This document shows positions 47,466 through 57,019 of a stretch of 64,000 nucleotides of DNA, in pieces. This DNA is from Saprospiraceae bacterium (GTDB taxonomy: Bacteria; Bacteroidota; Bacteroidia; Chitinophagales; Saprospiraceae). The translations under genes were made by a program, and so were the position numbers. The notes beneath the pieces are model-generated. The model was given only the letters and a program-made list of their open reading frames with translations. It was not told the DNA's origin and searched no databases. Position 1 is the stretch's first letter; every line of letters starts with the position of its first letter. The DNA lies in the NCBI GenBank assembly GCA_020848695.1, contig JADLHT010000026.1, positions 1 to 64,000 of the forward strand, written 5' to 3'.

Positions 47466-48047
47466 TTGAACCCCCAAATTCCACTACAAAACAAATTCAT
47501 TGTTGCCTCACCACTGAAAGATGATCATTTTGAAGGCTTATACAAGGTGGCTGCGGATCCTTTAATTTGGATTCAGCACCCAAACCAGGACCGCTATAAA
47601 AGAGAGGTCTTTGAGATTTTTTTTAAACATGCTCTAAAATCAAAAGGTGCTTATCTCATACAAGATGCCTTGTCCAAAGAAATTATTGGATCCTCACGTT
47701 TCTATGATTTTAATTACCATTTGAATTCTACATTTATAGGATACACTTTTTTTAAAAGAACTCACTGGGGAAGCAAATTCAATTATTCCTGTAAAATCCT
47801 CATGCTAGATCATGCATTCAAAACACTCAACAAAGTAATTTTCCATATAGGAAAATTTAACATCCGCTCACAAAGATCAATTGAAAGACTGGGTGCGAAA
47901 TGGGTCAAAGAAATAGAGATTCCCTATGCCGGAGAACCTTTACGCTTGAATTATGAATATGAAATCGAAAAAAAACTATGGCCTGATATCAGATATAAAT
48001 TAGTAGAGTATTTTAACAGTAAATTTTATCCCGAAAATTTATTATAG
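47466..48047 (+). CDS. GNAT family N-acetyltransferase
   Basis: 193 residues: RimJ/RimL-type acetyltransferase with the strand IGSSRFYDF, then YTFFKRTHWGSKFNYSCK (acetyl-CoA loop) and FHIGKFNIRSQRSIERLGAKW. Starts with TTG two bases after rluB's stop, as no ATG lies near. Substrate unknown. Confidence 0.85.
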   Translation: MNPQIPLQNKFIVASPLKDDHFEGLYKVAADPLIWIQHPNQDRYKREVFEIFFKHALKSKGAYLIQDALSKEIIGSSRFYDFNYHLNSTFIGYTFFKRTHWGSKFNYSCKILMLDHAFKTLNKVIFHIGKFNIRSQRSIERLGAKWVKEIEIPYAGEPLRLNYEYEIEKKLWPDIRYKLVEYFNSKFYPENLL

Positions 48048-48285
48048 TTACTCGCCAATTAGAAATATGAAAATAGAAATAAATAGTTTTAGTTGATTAA
48101 ATCGATAAAAATATAAAATTGATTAAAGTTCAAATCAACCAATAAAAATGATCTAAACCATATTGAGGAGTATTACCCGACAAAAGGCAGTAATAAATAT
48201 ATTATCCCAGACTATAACTATCAGAGCAAACATTATGAAAAAAATTCTCTTCTTTGTATGTTTGTAATAAAATTAGTACTTCTAT

Positions 48286-49173
48286 ATGCCAGATCAATTC
48301 CAACTAGAAAAAAATTTTAAAACATTTATCTGGACTGATATCTGCATTCCCAATCAAGATAGTTTGGAAGGAATTGCCAAAAAATATTCACTGGATTATT
48401 TTCAGATAAGAGATAGTCTGGAACAGGGGCACTTGCCTAAAATAGAAAAGTTGGCGGAATACAATTTTCTGATATTAAGAGCTTTTACCGCAAACATTGA
48501 AACCGGAGCAACTACCATTAATGACTTATCTAATAAAATAGCCTTCTTCTATGATGACACAAAAATAATAACCATTCACAGAAGTAATTTCTCCTTCATT
48601 TACAACATTCAAAAAGATTTTAACACAACGGAAGATTTATTGCTTTACTTGATCCATAAGATGTTGGAAACTTATCAAGCTCCGCTCAATGATTTAGACA
48701 ATCAAATAGAAGAATTTGAAAAATCAATTTTTCTGAGTAACTACTCTAAAGTACTATTGGAAGACCTGTATTATTTAAAATCACAAACGCGTATTACTAA
48801 AAAACTCCTCTTGCTGATCCAAAATGTCATCCAACAACTGGAAGTAAAGCCATACAACAAGACTGCTCTACAGGATATCAAAGACAAGCTACTCAGTCTT
48901 CTGCTGAATTATGATGAAGTGTTTGAAAATGCACATAACTTATTGAACTCCTATCATTCCGTTAATGCCCAAAAGAGCAATGATGTCATGAAGCTGCTTA
49001 CTATTTTCTCGGCTTTTTTTCTTCCATTAACTTTTATTGCAGGGATCTATGGAATGAATTTCGACAACATGCCTGAATTAAAATGGACAATCGGATACTA
49101 TATTACACTTGGGATTATGATCCTTGTATCTGTTGTAATATTCTTTTGGTTTAAAAGAAAAAAAATACTTTGA
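48286..49173 (+). CDS. corA: CorA-family magnesium/divalent cation transporter
   Basis: 295 residues, mostly a cytoplasmic alpha/beta funnel and long helix (residues 140-240), with two C-terminal membrane helices. The signature GMN lies in IYGMNFDNMPEL at the pore, and the C-terminus is basic. Imports Mg2+ or Co2+. Gene stands alone. Confidence 0.94.
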   Translation: MPDQFQLEKNFKTFIWTDICIPNQDSLEGIAKKYSLDYFQIRDSLEQGHLPKIEKLAEYNFLILRAFTANIETGATTINDLSNKIAFFYDDTKIITIHRSNFSFIYNIQKDFNTTEDLLLYLIHKMLETYQAPLNDLDNQIEEFEKSIFLSNYSKVLLEDLYYLKSQTRITKKLLLLIQNVIQQLEVKPYNKTALQDIKDKLLSLLLNYDEVFENAHNLLNSYHSVNAQKSNDVMKLLTIFSAFFLPLTFIAGIYGMNFDNMPELKWTIGYYITLGIMILVSVVIFFWFKRKKIL

Positions 49174-49236
49174 TGACTTTCAAGTGTAAACTTTTCTTCA
49201 ATATAAAAGATTCAATAATTTTTCCGTTTAATAGAC

Positions 49237-49244
49237 TAAATTTG
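49237..49244 (+). promoter_or_regulatory. putative -7 promoter box of the T9SS cargo gene
   Basis: TAAATTTG fits TAnnTTTG, 40 bases before ATG 49285. No clear -33 box. Confidence 0.4.
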
Positions 49245-49284
49245 TCCCTAACTTTAAATTTACTCATCTCTAATTAAGTACAAA

Positions 49285-50352
49285 ATGAAAAAATCAACAT
49301 ATACAATTCATAGAGCAATATTAATTCTGCTCGGACTAATATTGATGAATCAATCAGTTTACTCTCAAAATGTGCTCATCGAAGATTTTAATTATCCTGT
49401 TGCGGATAGTCTAGATCAAGTTGGAAACTGGTTTCGAACAGGTTTGAGACAACAATTCCATATTAGAATAAGTAACCCGGGATTAGAATATACTGGATAT
49501 GCCGGATCAGGAGTCGGCAATACAAGTCAGATTAAAAACGAAGGTTTGGGCAATGTAGTCCTAAAAAGTTTTACCCATCAGATTGATTCAGGAGCAGCTT
49601 ATATGTCATTTATGCTGAGGGTCGATACCTTGTTATCTACATTTAAAGAAGCCTATATTATTGGTTTTAATCCTCAAACTGGCGGAACGAATGTGAATAC
49701 CCGTTTAATGATTAGAAGGATAACAGATCAATCATTCAATATAGGAACTGGAGATTCAGAAACTGAAATAAAATTTAACAATAAAGTTTTTAATATAAAC
49801 AAGACCATCTTGATTGTGCTGAAATACAGTTTCTTGCCGGGTAACAAAAATGACTTAACGAGTGTCTATGCTTTTGAATCAGGAGTCCCTGCGACCGAAC
49901 CAAATTTAAGTTTAGTAGATTTAGTTTCATATGAAGACTTCGATAATCAAGGTTATGTTGTACTCAACAATAATTATGCTCAAAATGATGCCTCGGGTTG
50001 TGATATAAAAATAGATGGAATTCGAGTAGGTAATTCCTGGGAAACGAGTGTATTGTCAACTATTTCTTCTTCTAATAATTTATATAATATTTCAGTTGAG
50101 TACTCCATTGGATCATATCCTAATCCAATGAGTGAAATTGCTACACTTCATTTCTCAGTGCCGGAAAAAGCGTATTATTCTATTGTGATAACAAATCTTG
50201 AAGGCAAAACAGTTGATCGTCCTTTGTATAAAGAACTGAGTCCTGGAAAACATGAATTAACTCTGGAGTCGAAATACCTTTTAAACGGGACCTATATTTG
50301 CTTATTATCTAATGGTATAAAAACGGTTGCAAATAAAATAATTGTCAAATAA
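49285..50352 (+). CDS. exported protein with T9SS type A sorting domain
   Basis: 355 residues with a signal peptide (about 1-28, ending SVYSQ), a beta-rich domain with a Gly/Ser/Asn composition resembling laminin-G-like or lectin folds (unassigned), and a type IX sorting domain over the last 80 residues (SYPNPMSEIATLHFS, then GTYICLLSNG, ending KIIVK). Secreted across the outer membrane and probably held on the cell surface. Confidence 0.88.
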   Translation: MKKSTYTIHRAILILLGLILMNQSVYSQNVLIEDFNYPVADSLDQVGNWFRTGLRQQFHIRISNPGLEYTGYAGSGVGNTSQIKNEGLGNVVLKSFTHQIDSGAAYMSFMLRVDTLLSTFKEAYIIGFNPQTGGTNVNTRLMIRRITDQSFNIGTGDSETEIKFNNKVFNINKTILIVLKYSFLPGNKNDLTSVYAFESGVPATEPNLSLVDLVSYEDFDNQGYVVLNNNYAQNDASGCDIKIDGIRVGNSWETSVLSTISSSNNLYNISVEYSIGSYPNPMSEIATLHFSVPEKAYYSIVITNLEGKTVDRPLYKELSPGKHELTLESKYLLNGTYICLLSNGIKTVANKIIVK

Positions 50353-50455
50353 AAAACAATCTGTTTTCATTTTCAATATTTCTAGTTAATGATTCATATA
50401 AATCTAGAAACTAGTCAAAATAATTATTATTATAATAAATTTATCAGATGCGGGT

Positions 50456-50482
50456 AAAGTTGGTAAACTTCCAACCAACTTT
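50456..50482. terminator. possible hairpin terminator between convergent genes
   Basis: A 9-bp stem (50456-50464 with 50474-50482) with a 9-base loop, about 100 bases past the T9SS cargo gene. There is no strong T-run on either side, so it is weak. Confidence 0.35.
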
Positions 50483-50543
50483 CTTCAGTTAATAGTTCTA
50501 CAGTAGTGCCTTCTCCAATAAAGAAGGACTTATTCAACTTTCG

Positions 50544-51794
50544 TTAAAGTTTAATGATTCTTTCTGTTTTTAAAATATTCTGCTGATAATCGAGACAATT
50601 TAAGACATAAGTCCCCGGACACAGTTGACTAATATCAACGGATGAATTGCTCAATGGATTTATTAATAATATACATTCACCTAAAGTATTAGAGATTCTT
50701 AGTTCAGTTACATACTTGAAATCAAAGTCAGCTGAAAAAAATATCCTATCTTTTACCGGATTGGGATAAACAACTCCTGATAGGTTAAAAACTTTACTTG
50801 TTTCCAAAGTTCGATTACTTTTCCATAACCAATAATCAGCGAGCGTATCTTCTGCAAAAAAGTCAAACATTAGAAGTGCTATTTTCTGTTCGCCGGATGA
50901 TGTCAAATGTAATCCATCAGCAGCAAAGTCAGTCTCGCAATTTAGTGAAAATCCGTTATTTCTTAATTGAGACCCATTAGTATAAGAATAATTGCCATAT
51001 AAAGGCATTGGAATTTTTTTATCGGATCCCAAATAATTAAATGATGCTTTACTCTGCACGGCACTATCAACCAACCATTTGATGGCCCATCCATTATAAT
51101 AATCTCTTGGTGCTAAAAGGCCCTTCCCAATGGCTGATCCCGAACTCACATCAATCCATCCGGAATAGGCTCTGGCTGACAGATAAACTAATTGTAAATT
51201 TGGAAAATGTACTTTCATCGTCTGTAGTAATATCTTTAAATCTTGTAAGAATTTTTGTGGAGCAGATGGGAAGGAAGTGTCAGCGGATTGTGTATTCTCT
51301 GTTTCGACCCAGGCGACTTGTACTTGAAGAAAGGATAATTGCAAGGAATCAAATTGATGTTGTGCAGACTTCCAGTAATTGTCATTTAAACCATTCATTT
51401 TTTGAACTCCTTGACCTCCAATACAGGTATTCACCAGAATAACATTTTCCTTTTTTCTTGAACTTGTATCCATTATTCTCTGAAATGCGCTGAATTCCGT
51501 CCTAGGATTTGAAGCACCTACACCAATAAATACAATCTTCCCACTGTTTTGAATCTGACCTTTCGTATCCATGGGTTGAATAGATTTGCTCAGCTGGATT
51601 CCATTTAGCAAATAAGCTGTAGGCATAATGTTAGTACCCTCTGAATATAATCCTCCGGAAAAATTTCTAAAAGTCTCTTTCTGTAAATCAGGAATAGGAA
51701 CAAATCCTAATTCCGGCAAGCTACAATTTTTAAGTTGAGCTTTTAACCCGTTAGCGATAATCAAAGTTGCCATTAGAAATACTTTCAAGTTCAT
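50544..51794 (-). CDS. SGNH-hydrolase-like exported protein with T9SS sorting domain
   Basis: 416 residues. A signal peptide (about 1-19) is followed by an SGNH/GDSL-like domain: IGVGASNPR (nucleophile Ser position), NTCIGGQGVQ (Gly block) and DGLHLTSSGEQK (the D-x-x-H catalytic pair). The tail (VVYPNPVKD, GTYVLNC, ending RIIKL) is a T9SS sorting domain. Probably a surface esterase, perhaps deacetylating glycans. The Ser in GASN is less standard than GDS. Confidence 0.82.
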   Translation of the reverse strand: MNLKVFLMATLIIANGLKAQLKNCSLPELGFVPIPDLQKETFRNFSGGLYSEGTNIMPTAYLLNGIQLSKSIQPMDTKGQIQNSGKIVFIGVGASNPRTEFSAFQRIMDTSSRKKENVILVNTCIGGQGVQKMNGLNDNYWKSAQHQFDSLQLSFLQVQVAWVETENTQSADTSFPSAPQKFLQDLKILLQTMKVHFPNLQLVYLSARAYSGWIDVSSGSAIGKGLLAPRDYYNGWAIKWLVDSAVQSKASFNYLGSDKKIPMPLYGNYSYTNGSQLRNNGFSLNCETDFAADGLHLTSSGEQKIALLMFDFFAEDTLADYWLWKSNRTLETSKVFNLSGVVYPNPVKDRIFFSADFDFKYVTELRISNTLGECILLINPLSNSSVDISQLCPGTYVLNCLDYQQNILKTERIIKL

Positions 51795-51857
51795 TGCATT
51801 CTATTTAATACAGAAGAATGATTTCAACAAGTTGTACTTATAAGACTTAAAAATTAA

Positions 51858-54557
51858 TCATAATCTCTTTCCTCTCAATCTCAAAGCATTCCCAATAACG
51901 GATACAGAACTGAAACTCATTGCTAAGGCTGCGATCATAGGAGAAAGCAAGATTCCAAATGCCGGAAATAATACACCAGCAGCTACGGGTACTCCGATCG
52001 TATTATAAATAAGTGCAAAGAATAAATTTTGCTTAATATTGGTCATTACTGCACCACTCAATTTTTTAGCGATTACAATACCTTGTAAATCTCCCTTAAC
52101 AAGGGTAATCATTGCGCTTTCAATGGCTACATCTGTACCCGTTCCCAAAGCAATACCAATATCACTTTTTGCCAGTGCAGGTGCATCATTAATGCCATCA
52201 CCTGCCATAGCCACAACTTGTCCTTCCTTCTGCAAGCGTTCTACTTCTTTAAGTTTGTCCTGCGGTAACATATTTGCTTTAAAATCTTTTAAATGCAATT
52301 CATTCGCTACCGCTTGAGCAGTATCATGGTTGTCTCCGGTAAGCATCAGCACATTTATCCCATTTGCCTGCAAATCCTGGATTGCTTTAATACTGCTTGT
52401 TTTGATCTTATCTCCAATAACAACAAATCCGACAAGAGTCTTTTCAATGGCTAGGAATGAAACGGTTTTCCCTTGTTGTTGGTATGATCTAGCTGCATCT
52501 AACATATCTGTTGACAGTTCTGCCCCGCTTTGTTTCATCATCTCTTGATTGCCCAATCCTATCATTTTTCCATTGACTTTTCCTTCTACACCTTTTCCAA
52601 TAACTGCTTTAAAATCTTCTACATGAAGTGAGTCAATATTTAGTTCATCTGCAAATTTCACAGTCGCTGCTGCAAGTGGATGTTCGCTATTTTGATTGAG
52701 AGAAACAATGTATTTTAAAACTTCTTTTTCACTGAATTTCTCGCTAAACGATACTATTTTTTCGACCGTTGGTTTGCCTTCTGTTATGGTTCCTGTTTTG
52801 TCCAAGATTAAAGTATGTAACTTATTCATTCTTTCCAAAGCTTCAGCATTTTTTACCAATACACCATATTGTGCTCCTTTTCCAACTCCTACCATCACCG
52901 ACATGGGAGTTGCCAAGCCTAAAGCACAAGGACAGGCAATAATAAGTACAGCCACTGCATTGATCAGAGCAAATACGTAGCTTGGCTCAGGTCCCCAAAC
53001 TGCCCATACCATGAAAGTAAGTATCGCTATGAGTACGACAAGAGGAACAAAATAAAAGGAAATTCTATCTACCAATTTTTGAATGGGAGCGCGGGTTCTA
53101 CTGGCTTCGTTCACCATTTTTATAATTTGAGAAAGCAGGGTTTCACTCCCTATTCTTTCTGCCTTCATCAGAAATGTTTGATTTCCATTTACCGTTCCGC
53201 TAATAACCTTATCTTTTTCTTTCTTATCAACAGGAAGGGGTTCTCCCGTAATCATTGATTCATCTATATGTGTAGTTCCATTTATTATGATTCCATCTAC
53301 AGGGATTTTTTCACCTGGTTTAACTTTAAGAATATCTCCTTGTATGATCTGATTTATATCAACAATTTCCTCTTTGCCATTTATCATTCTGCTTGCTTTA
53401 TTGGGAGCAAGTTTTAGCAATTCTTTTATCGCCGAGTTGGTTTTGCTGTGAGCTTTTGCTTCCAGCAGTTGTCCCAATAATACTAAAGTTAATATAACAG
53501 TGGCTGCTTCAAAATATAAATGAACCGATCCTGTACCTGATTTAAATTGATCCGGAAAAAATTCAGGGAACAATAAGCCAAAGAAACTAAAGATCCAAGC
53601 TACACCTGCGCCAATACCAATAAGCGTAAACATATTGGGGCTTCTTCGTACAATACTGCTATAAGCGCGTTGAAAAAACATCCAAGTAGCGTAAAAAACT
53701 ACAGGAACAGAAAGTACAAATTGAGCCCAATTCAGTTCTTTAGAGCCAAGCCATTGATACAGCGGATTGCCAGGTATCATCTCACTCATGCTAATAATAA
53801 ATATTGGCAAGGTAAAAACCATCGCTATCCAAAATTTCCTTTTTAACTCATTATAAGTTTTATCTTCTGCTGAAAGATCAGCTTCCTTTGGAACTAAATC
53901 CATGCCACATATTGGACAACTCCCGGGTCCATCATTTATAACTTCCGGGTGCATTGGACAGGTCCATTCAGCTGTTGTACTTGTAATTAGGTTTTGTTCC
54001 TTCACAAGATGCATTCCACAAACTGGACAGTCACCAGCCTTATTATAAGTCTTCTCACCCTCACATTGCATTGGGCAATAAAAAATTTCGTTTCCTTTTT
54101 CTACTGAATGCTGCGAGGTATTACTTGAGAGAACTTGGATTTGATTCAAAGGCAAATTATTCTTATACGACTCATTTATTCCTTGTTTGTTTACTTCAAC
54201 TAAAAACATTCCACATACAGGACATCTTCCGGGATTGTCATAGGTTTTGTCTCCTTCGCAATGCATGGGACAGAAATAAATTCCAATACCACTTCTGCTA
54301 TTTTGTTCAGAAGAATTGTTAACCTGTATTTGCTTATCTTCGGATTTAGAATCAATAGAATGTATTTTGTAGGAACTATCTTTCAAAGCTTCTTGAAGAA
54401 TTGCAATATTGATCTCAGAGTCCATTTCAATTGAAGCTTCTTCCCTTTCCAAATTTACGATAGCTTGTTTTACTCCAGGAACTCTTGACAAAGCTTCCTC
54501 TACATGTCGTCGACATCCATTACAACTCATTCCTAAAATTTTGTAAGTATCTTTCAT
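51858..54557 (-). CDS. copA: copper-exporting P-type ATPase with triple metal-binding modules
   Basis: 899 residues. N-terminal HMA domain with GMSCNGC (Cys12 and Cys15). Three successive small heavy-metal-binding modules follow: CPMHCEGDKTYDNPGRCPVC, CPMQCEGEKTYNKAGDCPVC and CPMHPEVINDGPGSCPICGM (about 92-225). Then the P1B ATPase core with eight helices, the CPC motif CPCALGLATP, the phosphorylation site DKTGTITEG, and GDGINDAPAL. Removes Cu(I) from the cytoplasm. No regulator gene sits next to it. Confidence 0.95.
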   Translation of the reverse strand: MKDTYKILGMSCNGCRRHVEEALSRVPGVKQAIVNLEREEASIEMDSEINIAILQEALKDSSYKIHSIDSKSEDKQIQVNNSSEQNSRSGIGIYFCPMHCEGDKTYDNPGRCPVCGMFLVEVNKQGINESYKNNLPLNQIQVLSSNTSQHSVEKGNEIFYCPMQCEGEKTYNKAGDCPVCGMHLVKEQNLITSTTAEWTCPMHPEVINDGPGSCPICGMDLVPKEADLSAEDKTYNELKRKFWIAMVFTLPIFIISMSEMIPGNPLYQWLGSKELNWAQFVLSVPVVFYATWMFFQRAYSSIVRRSPNMFTLIGIGAGVAWIFSFFGLLFPEFFPDQFKSGTGSVHLYFEAATVILTLVLLGQLLEAKAHSKTNSAIKELLKLAPNKASRMINGKEEIVDINQIIQGDILKVKPGEKIPVDGIIINGTTHIDESMITGEPLPVDKKEKDKVISGTVNGNQTFLMKAERIGSETLLSQIIKMVNEASRTRAPIQKLVDRISFYFVPLVVLIAILTFMVWAVWGPEPSYVFALINAVAVLIIACPCALGLATPMSVMVGVGKGAQYGVLVKNAEALERMNKLHTLILDKTGTITEGKPTVEKIVSFSEKFSEKEVLKYIVSLNQNSEHPLAAATVKFADELNIDSLHVEDFKAVIGKGVEGKVNGKMIGLGNQEMMKQSGAELSTDMLDAARSYQQQGKTVSFLAIEKTLVGFVVIGDKIKTSSIKAIQDLQANGINVLMLTGDNHDTAQAVANELHLKDFKANMLPQDKLKEVERLQKEGQVVAMAGDGINDAPALAKSDIGIALGTGTDVAIESAMITLVKGDLQGIVIAKKLSGAVMTNIKQNLFFALIYNTIGVPVAAGVLFPAFGILLSPMIAALAMSFSSVSVIGNALRLRGKRL

Positions 54558-55126
54558 TATTATTATATTTTATAGACAATGCAATTCATAGTGAAAATGT
54601 ACAGTCCCTTTATGGGTATTGATTAAGTCAGAGATAAACATTCATACATTTGATTAGCAATCAACCAATACTTGATAAATCCATATTCTATTAATCTGAG
54701 TCTAAGTTAATTCTAGTAAGTATTCACGAAATAGTGAATTTATGTGTAGTAATGCCTACCCTTTATCCTTCATGCTCACCATTTCAAAGAAACAGTGGCG
54801 ACAATGTATGGTTCAATATCATCTTCAAAAAGCAGTGTTAACAATTTTCTCAAGCAGAAAATTAAACTTGCTCTGTCTTCTTAAAACCAAGAAGCACTAA
54901 TTTCTTCCCTGAAGGATATACTAATCAAACTGTATAAAACCGATATTCTCAGATATTAGCTTTAATCATGGTGCATCTTTCAATTTGTTAAGCGAAAGGG
55001 TGTAAGTTTTACTAATGTATAGCTAAATCACAACCTAAGGTCTGGACAGATTCTTCGGTACTATTTTTGAATAAGTTTTCATACTATGATAGATGAATTT
55101 TCATTTTCTACGAGAATTTCAAAATA
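54558..55126. other. intergenic upstream of copA and lysA
   Basis: About 570 bases between divergent genes, holding the promoter of copA. I found no CueR- or CsoR-type dyad that I could defend, no tRNA, and only a 6-bp CTTCTT/AAGAAG hairpin around 54875. No ORF worth calling. Confidence 0.4.
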
Positions 55127-55157
55127 TTTCATTTATCCTCAATTGATTGTACTTTTG
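55127..55157 (+). promoter_or_regulatory. lysA promoter, possibly leaderless
   Basis: TTTC at 55127-55130 and TACTTTTG at 55150-55157, spaced 19, fit the Bacteroidota -33/-7 pair. The -7 box ends 3 bases before ATG 55161, so the transcript would begin at or next to the start codon. It also rules against the frame's upstream ATG at 55086. Confidence 0.55.
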
Positions 55158-55160
55158 CGC

Positions 55161-56387
55161 ATGCAATTAGAAAATGGAAAATATACCATTCAGGGCTTGG
55201 ATCTGCTTGAATTGGTAAAGAAGTATGAGACACCACTTTATGTTTATGACAGCTCTATTATAAAGCGTCAATTAGATCGGCTGAATGATGCTTTCAAAGT
55301 CAAACATCTCGGGATTCATTTCGCCTGTAAGGCACTGAACAATATTAATATTCTTAAACTAATCCATCAATGGGGAGGATGTCTTGATACCGTTTCTATT
55401 CAGGAGATCTGGACAGGATTGAAAGCGGGATTCACTCCGGATAAGATAATTTACACTCCCAATTGTGTGGGTGTTGATGAGATTGAAATGGCAATTAAGC
55501 TAGGCGTTCAGATCAATATTGACCATATAGAAACTCTTGAATATATTGGTCAACATTACCCTCAGGTGAAGTTGTGTATCAGAATAAATCCTCATGTTAT
55601 GGCAGGAGGAAATGAAAAAATCAGCGTAGGACATATTGATTCCAAGTTCGGAATTTCAATTTATCAGATGCCGCTTGTAGAAAGATTGGTTAAGGCATTG
55701 AATCTTCAGATTAATGGTATTCATATGCATACAGGATCAGACATTCTGGATTCCGGAGTATTTACATTCGCTGCGGACATCTTATTTGACATAGCAAAAA
55801 AGTTTAAAGATCTTGAGTTCATTGATTTCGGATCAGGCCTGAAAGTACCCTACAAGGATGATGATGTCTGTACAGATGTTGAAGAATTGGGAGTTATACT
55901 CACTAAGAAGTTTAACGACTTTTGTAAGAACTATGGCAGAGAATTAAAGCTCTATTTTGAGCCCGGAAAATTTATCGTTTCAGAAAGTGGATTCTTTGTA
56001 GTAAAAACTAATGTAATCAAACAAACACCTTCAACAGTATTTGCGGGTGTAGATTCCGGAATGAATCATTTAATCAGACCTATGTTTTACGGATCCTATC
56101 ATCACATCACTAATCTGAGCAATCCCTTAGGAAAACCCAGAGTATATAATATTGTAGGTTATATCTGTGAGACCGATACTTTTGCAAACAATCGCGTAGT
56201 TCAGGAGATTCATCCGGGAGATATTCTGTGTTTTAAAAACGCAGGGGCATATTGCTTCACCATGTCAAGCAATTACAATTCGCGTTTCAGACCTAGTGAA
56301 GTACTTATACATGAAGGCAAAGATTATCTGATCAGAGAACGTGAAAAATTAGACGACCTGTTGAAAAATCAACTCATGGTAATTTAA
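55161..56387 (+). CDS. lysA: diaminopimelate decarboxylase
   Basis: 408 residues, PLP-dependent: the PLP Lys lies in HFACKALNN, the fold IV alanine-racemase/ornithine decarboxylase motifs follow (GIHMHTGSDI, FGSGLKVPY), and the C-terminal part contains CFKNAGAYCFTMSSNYNSR. Last step of lysine synthesis. Chosen start at 55161 from the promoter position; 25 upstream residues do not look like the family. Confidence 0.92.
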   Translation: MQLENGKYTIQGLDLLELVKKYETPLYVYDSSIIKRQLDRLNDAFKVKHLGIHFACKALNNINILKLIHQWGGCLDTVSIQEIWTGLKAGFTPDKIIYTPNCVGVDEIEMAIKLGVQINIDHIETLEYIGQHYPQVKLCIRINPHVMAGGNEKISVGHIDSKFGISIYQMPLVERLVKALNLQINGIHMHTGSDILDSGVFTFAADILFDIAKKFKDLEFIDFGSGLKVPYKDDDVCTDVEELGVILTKKFNDFCKNYGRELKLYFEPGKFIVSESGFFVVKTNVIKQTPSTVFAGVDSGMNHLIRPMFYGSYHHITNLSNPLGKPRVYNIVGYICETDTFANNRVVQEIHPGDILCFKNAGAYCFTMSSNYNSRFRPSEVLIHEGKDYLIREREKLDDLLKNQLMVI

Positions 56388-56399
56388 AGTTACTTTCGA

Positions 56400-57008
56400 G
56401 TGATGAAAGAAAAAATTTCTGAATATATATTAAACTGTCAACCGTTTGCGCAGGAAATTCTTTACTACCTGAGAGATCTTATTCATGTAGCTTGCCCGCA
56501 GGTTGAAGAAAAGATAAAATGGAGTTTTCCTCATTTTGATTACCATGGTACAAACTTGTGCAGCATAGCAGGATTTAAGAAGCATTGTTCTTTTGGATTT
56601 TGGATAGAGGCAAAGATGTCGGATCCTGACAAGATTTTCAAAAGCGAAGTTCACTCAGGAATGGGGCATTTAGGCAAAATTGAGTCAATAAAAGATCTTC
56701 CCAATAAAAATATTCTCATCAAATACATTCATGAAGCCATGAATCTGATCGATGCAGGAGAAAAACTAGAAAGAAAGACTGTTGTAAAAAAGAAATTAAT
56801 CCTTCCTGAAGATTTTCAAATTGCCATAATGAAGAATAAAAAAGCTCAGAAAATTTTTCTAGAATTCTCATACTCGCAAAGAAAAGAATATCTGGAATGG
56901 ATTACCGAAGCCAAGACTGAACCTACACGAGTCAAACGAATGAATCAGGCAATTGAATGGATAGCTGAAGGTAAGGGCAGGAACTGGAAGTATGAAAAAT
57001 CACGATAA
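56400..57008 (+). CDS. YdeI/DUF1801-like protein
   Basis: 202 residues: DUF1801-type domain at the N-terminus (EEKIKWSFPHFDYHG) and a C-terminal helical YdeI part (KAQKIFLEFSYSQRKEYLEWI, then RVKRMNQAIEW). Small family, function uncertain; E. coli YdeI is a stress-linked relative by name only. Starts 12 bases after lysA. Confidence 0.75.
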   Translation: MMKEKISEYILNCQPFAQEILYYLRDLIHVACPQVEEKIKWSFPHFDYHGTNLCSIAGFKKHCSFGFWIEAKMSDPDKIFKSEVHSGMGHLGKIESIKDLPNKNILIKYIHEAMNLIDAGEKLERKTVVKKKLILPEDFQIAIMKNKKAQKIFLEFSYSQRKEYLEWITEAKTEPTRVKRMNQAIEWIAEGKGRNWKYEKSR

Positions 57009-57019
57009 GCGATGAATTA

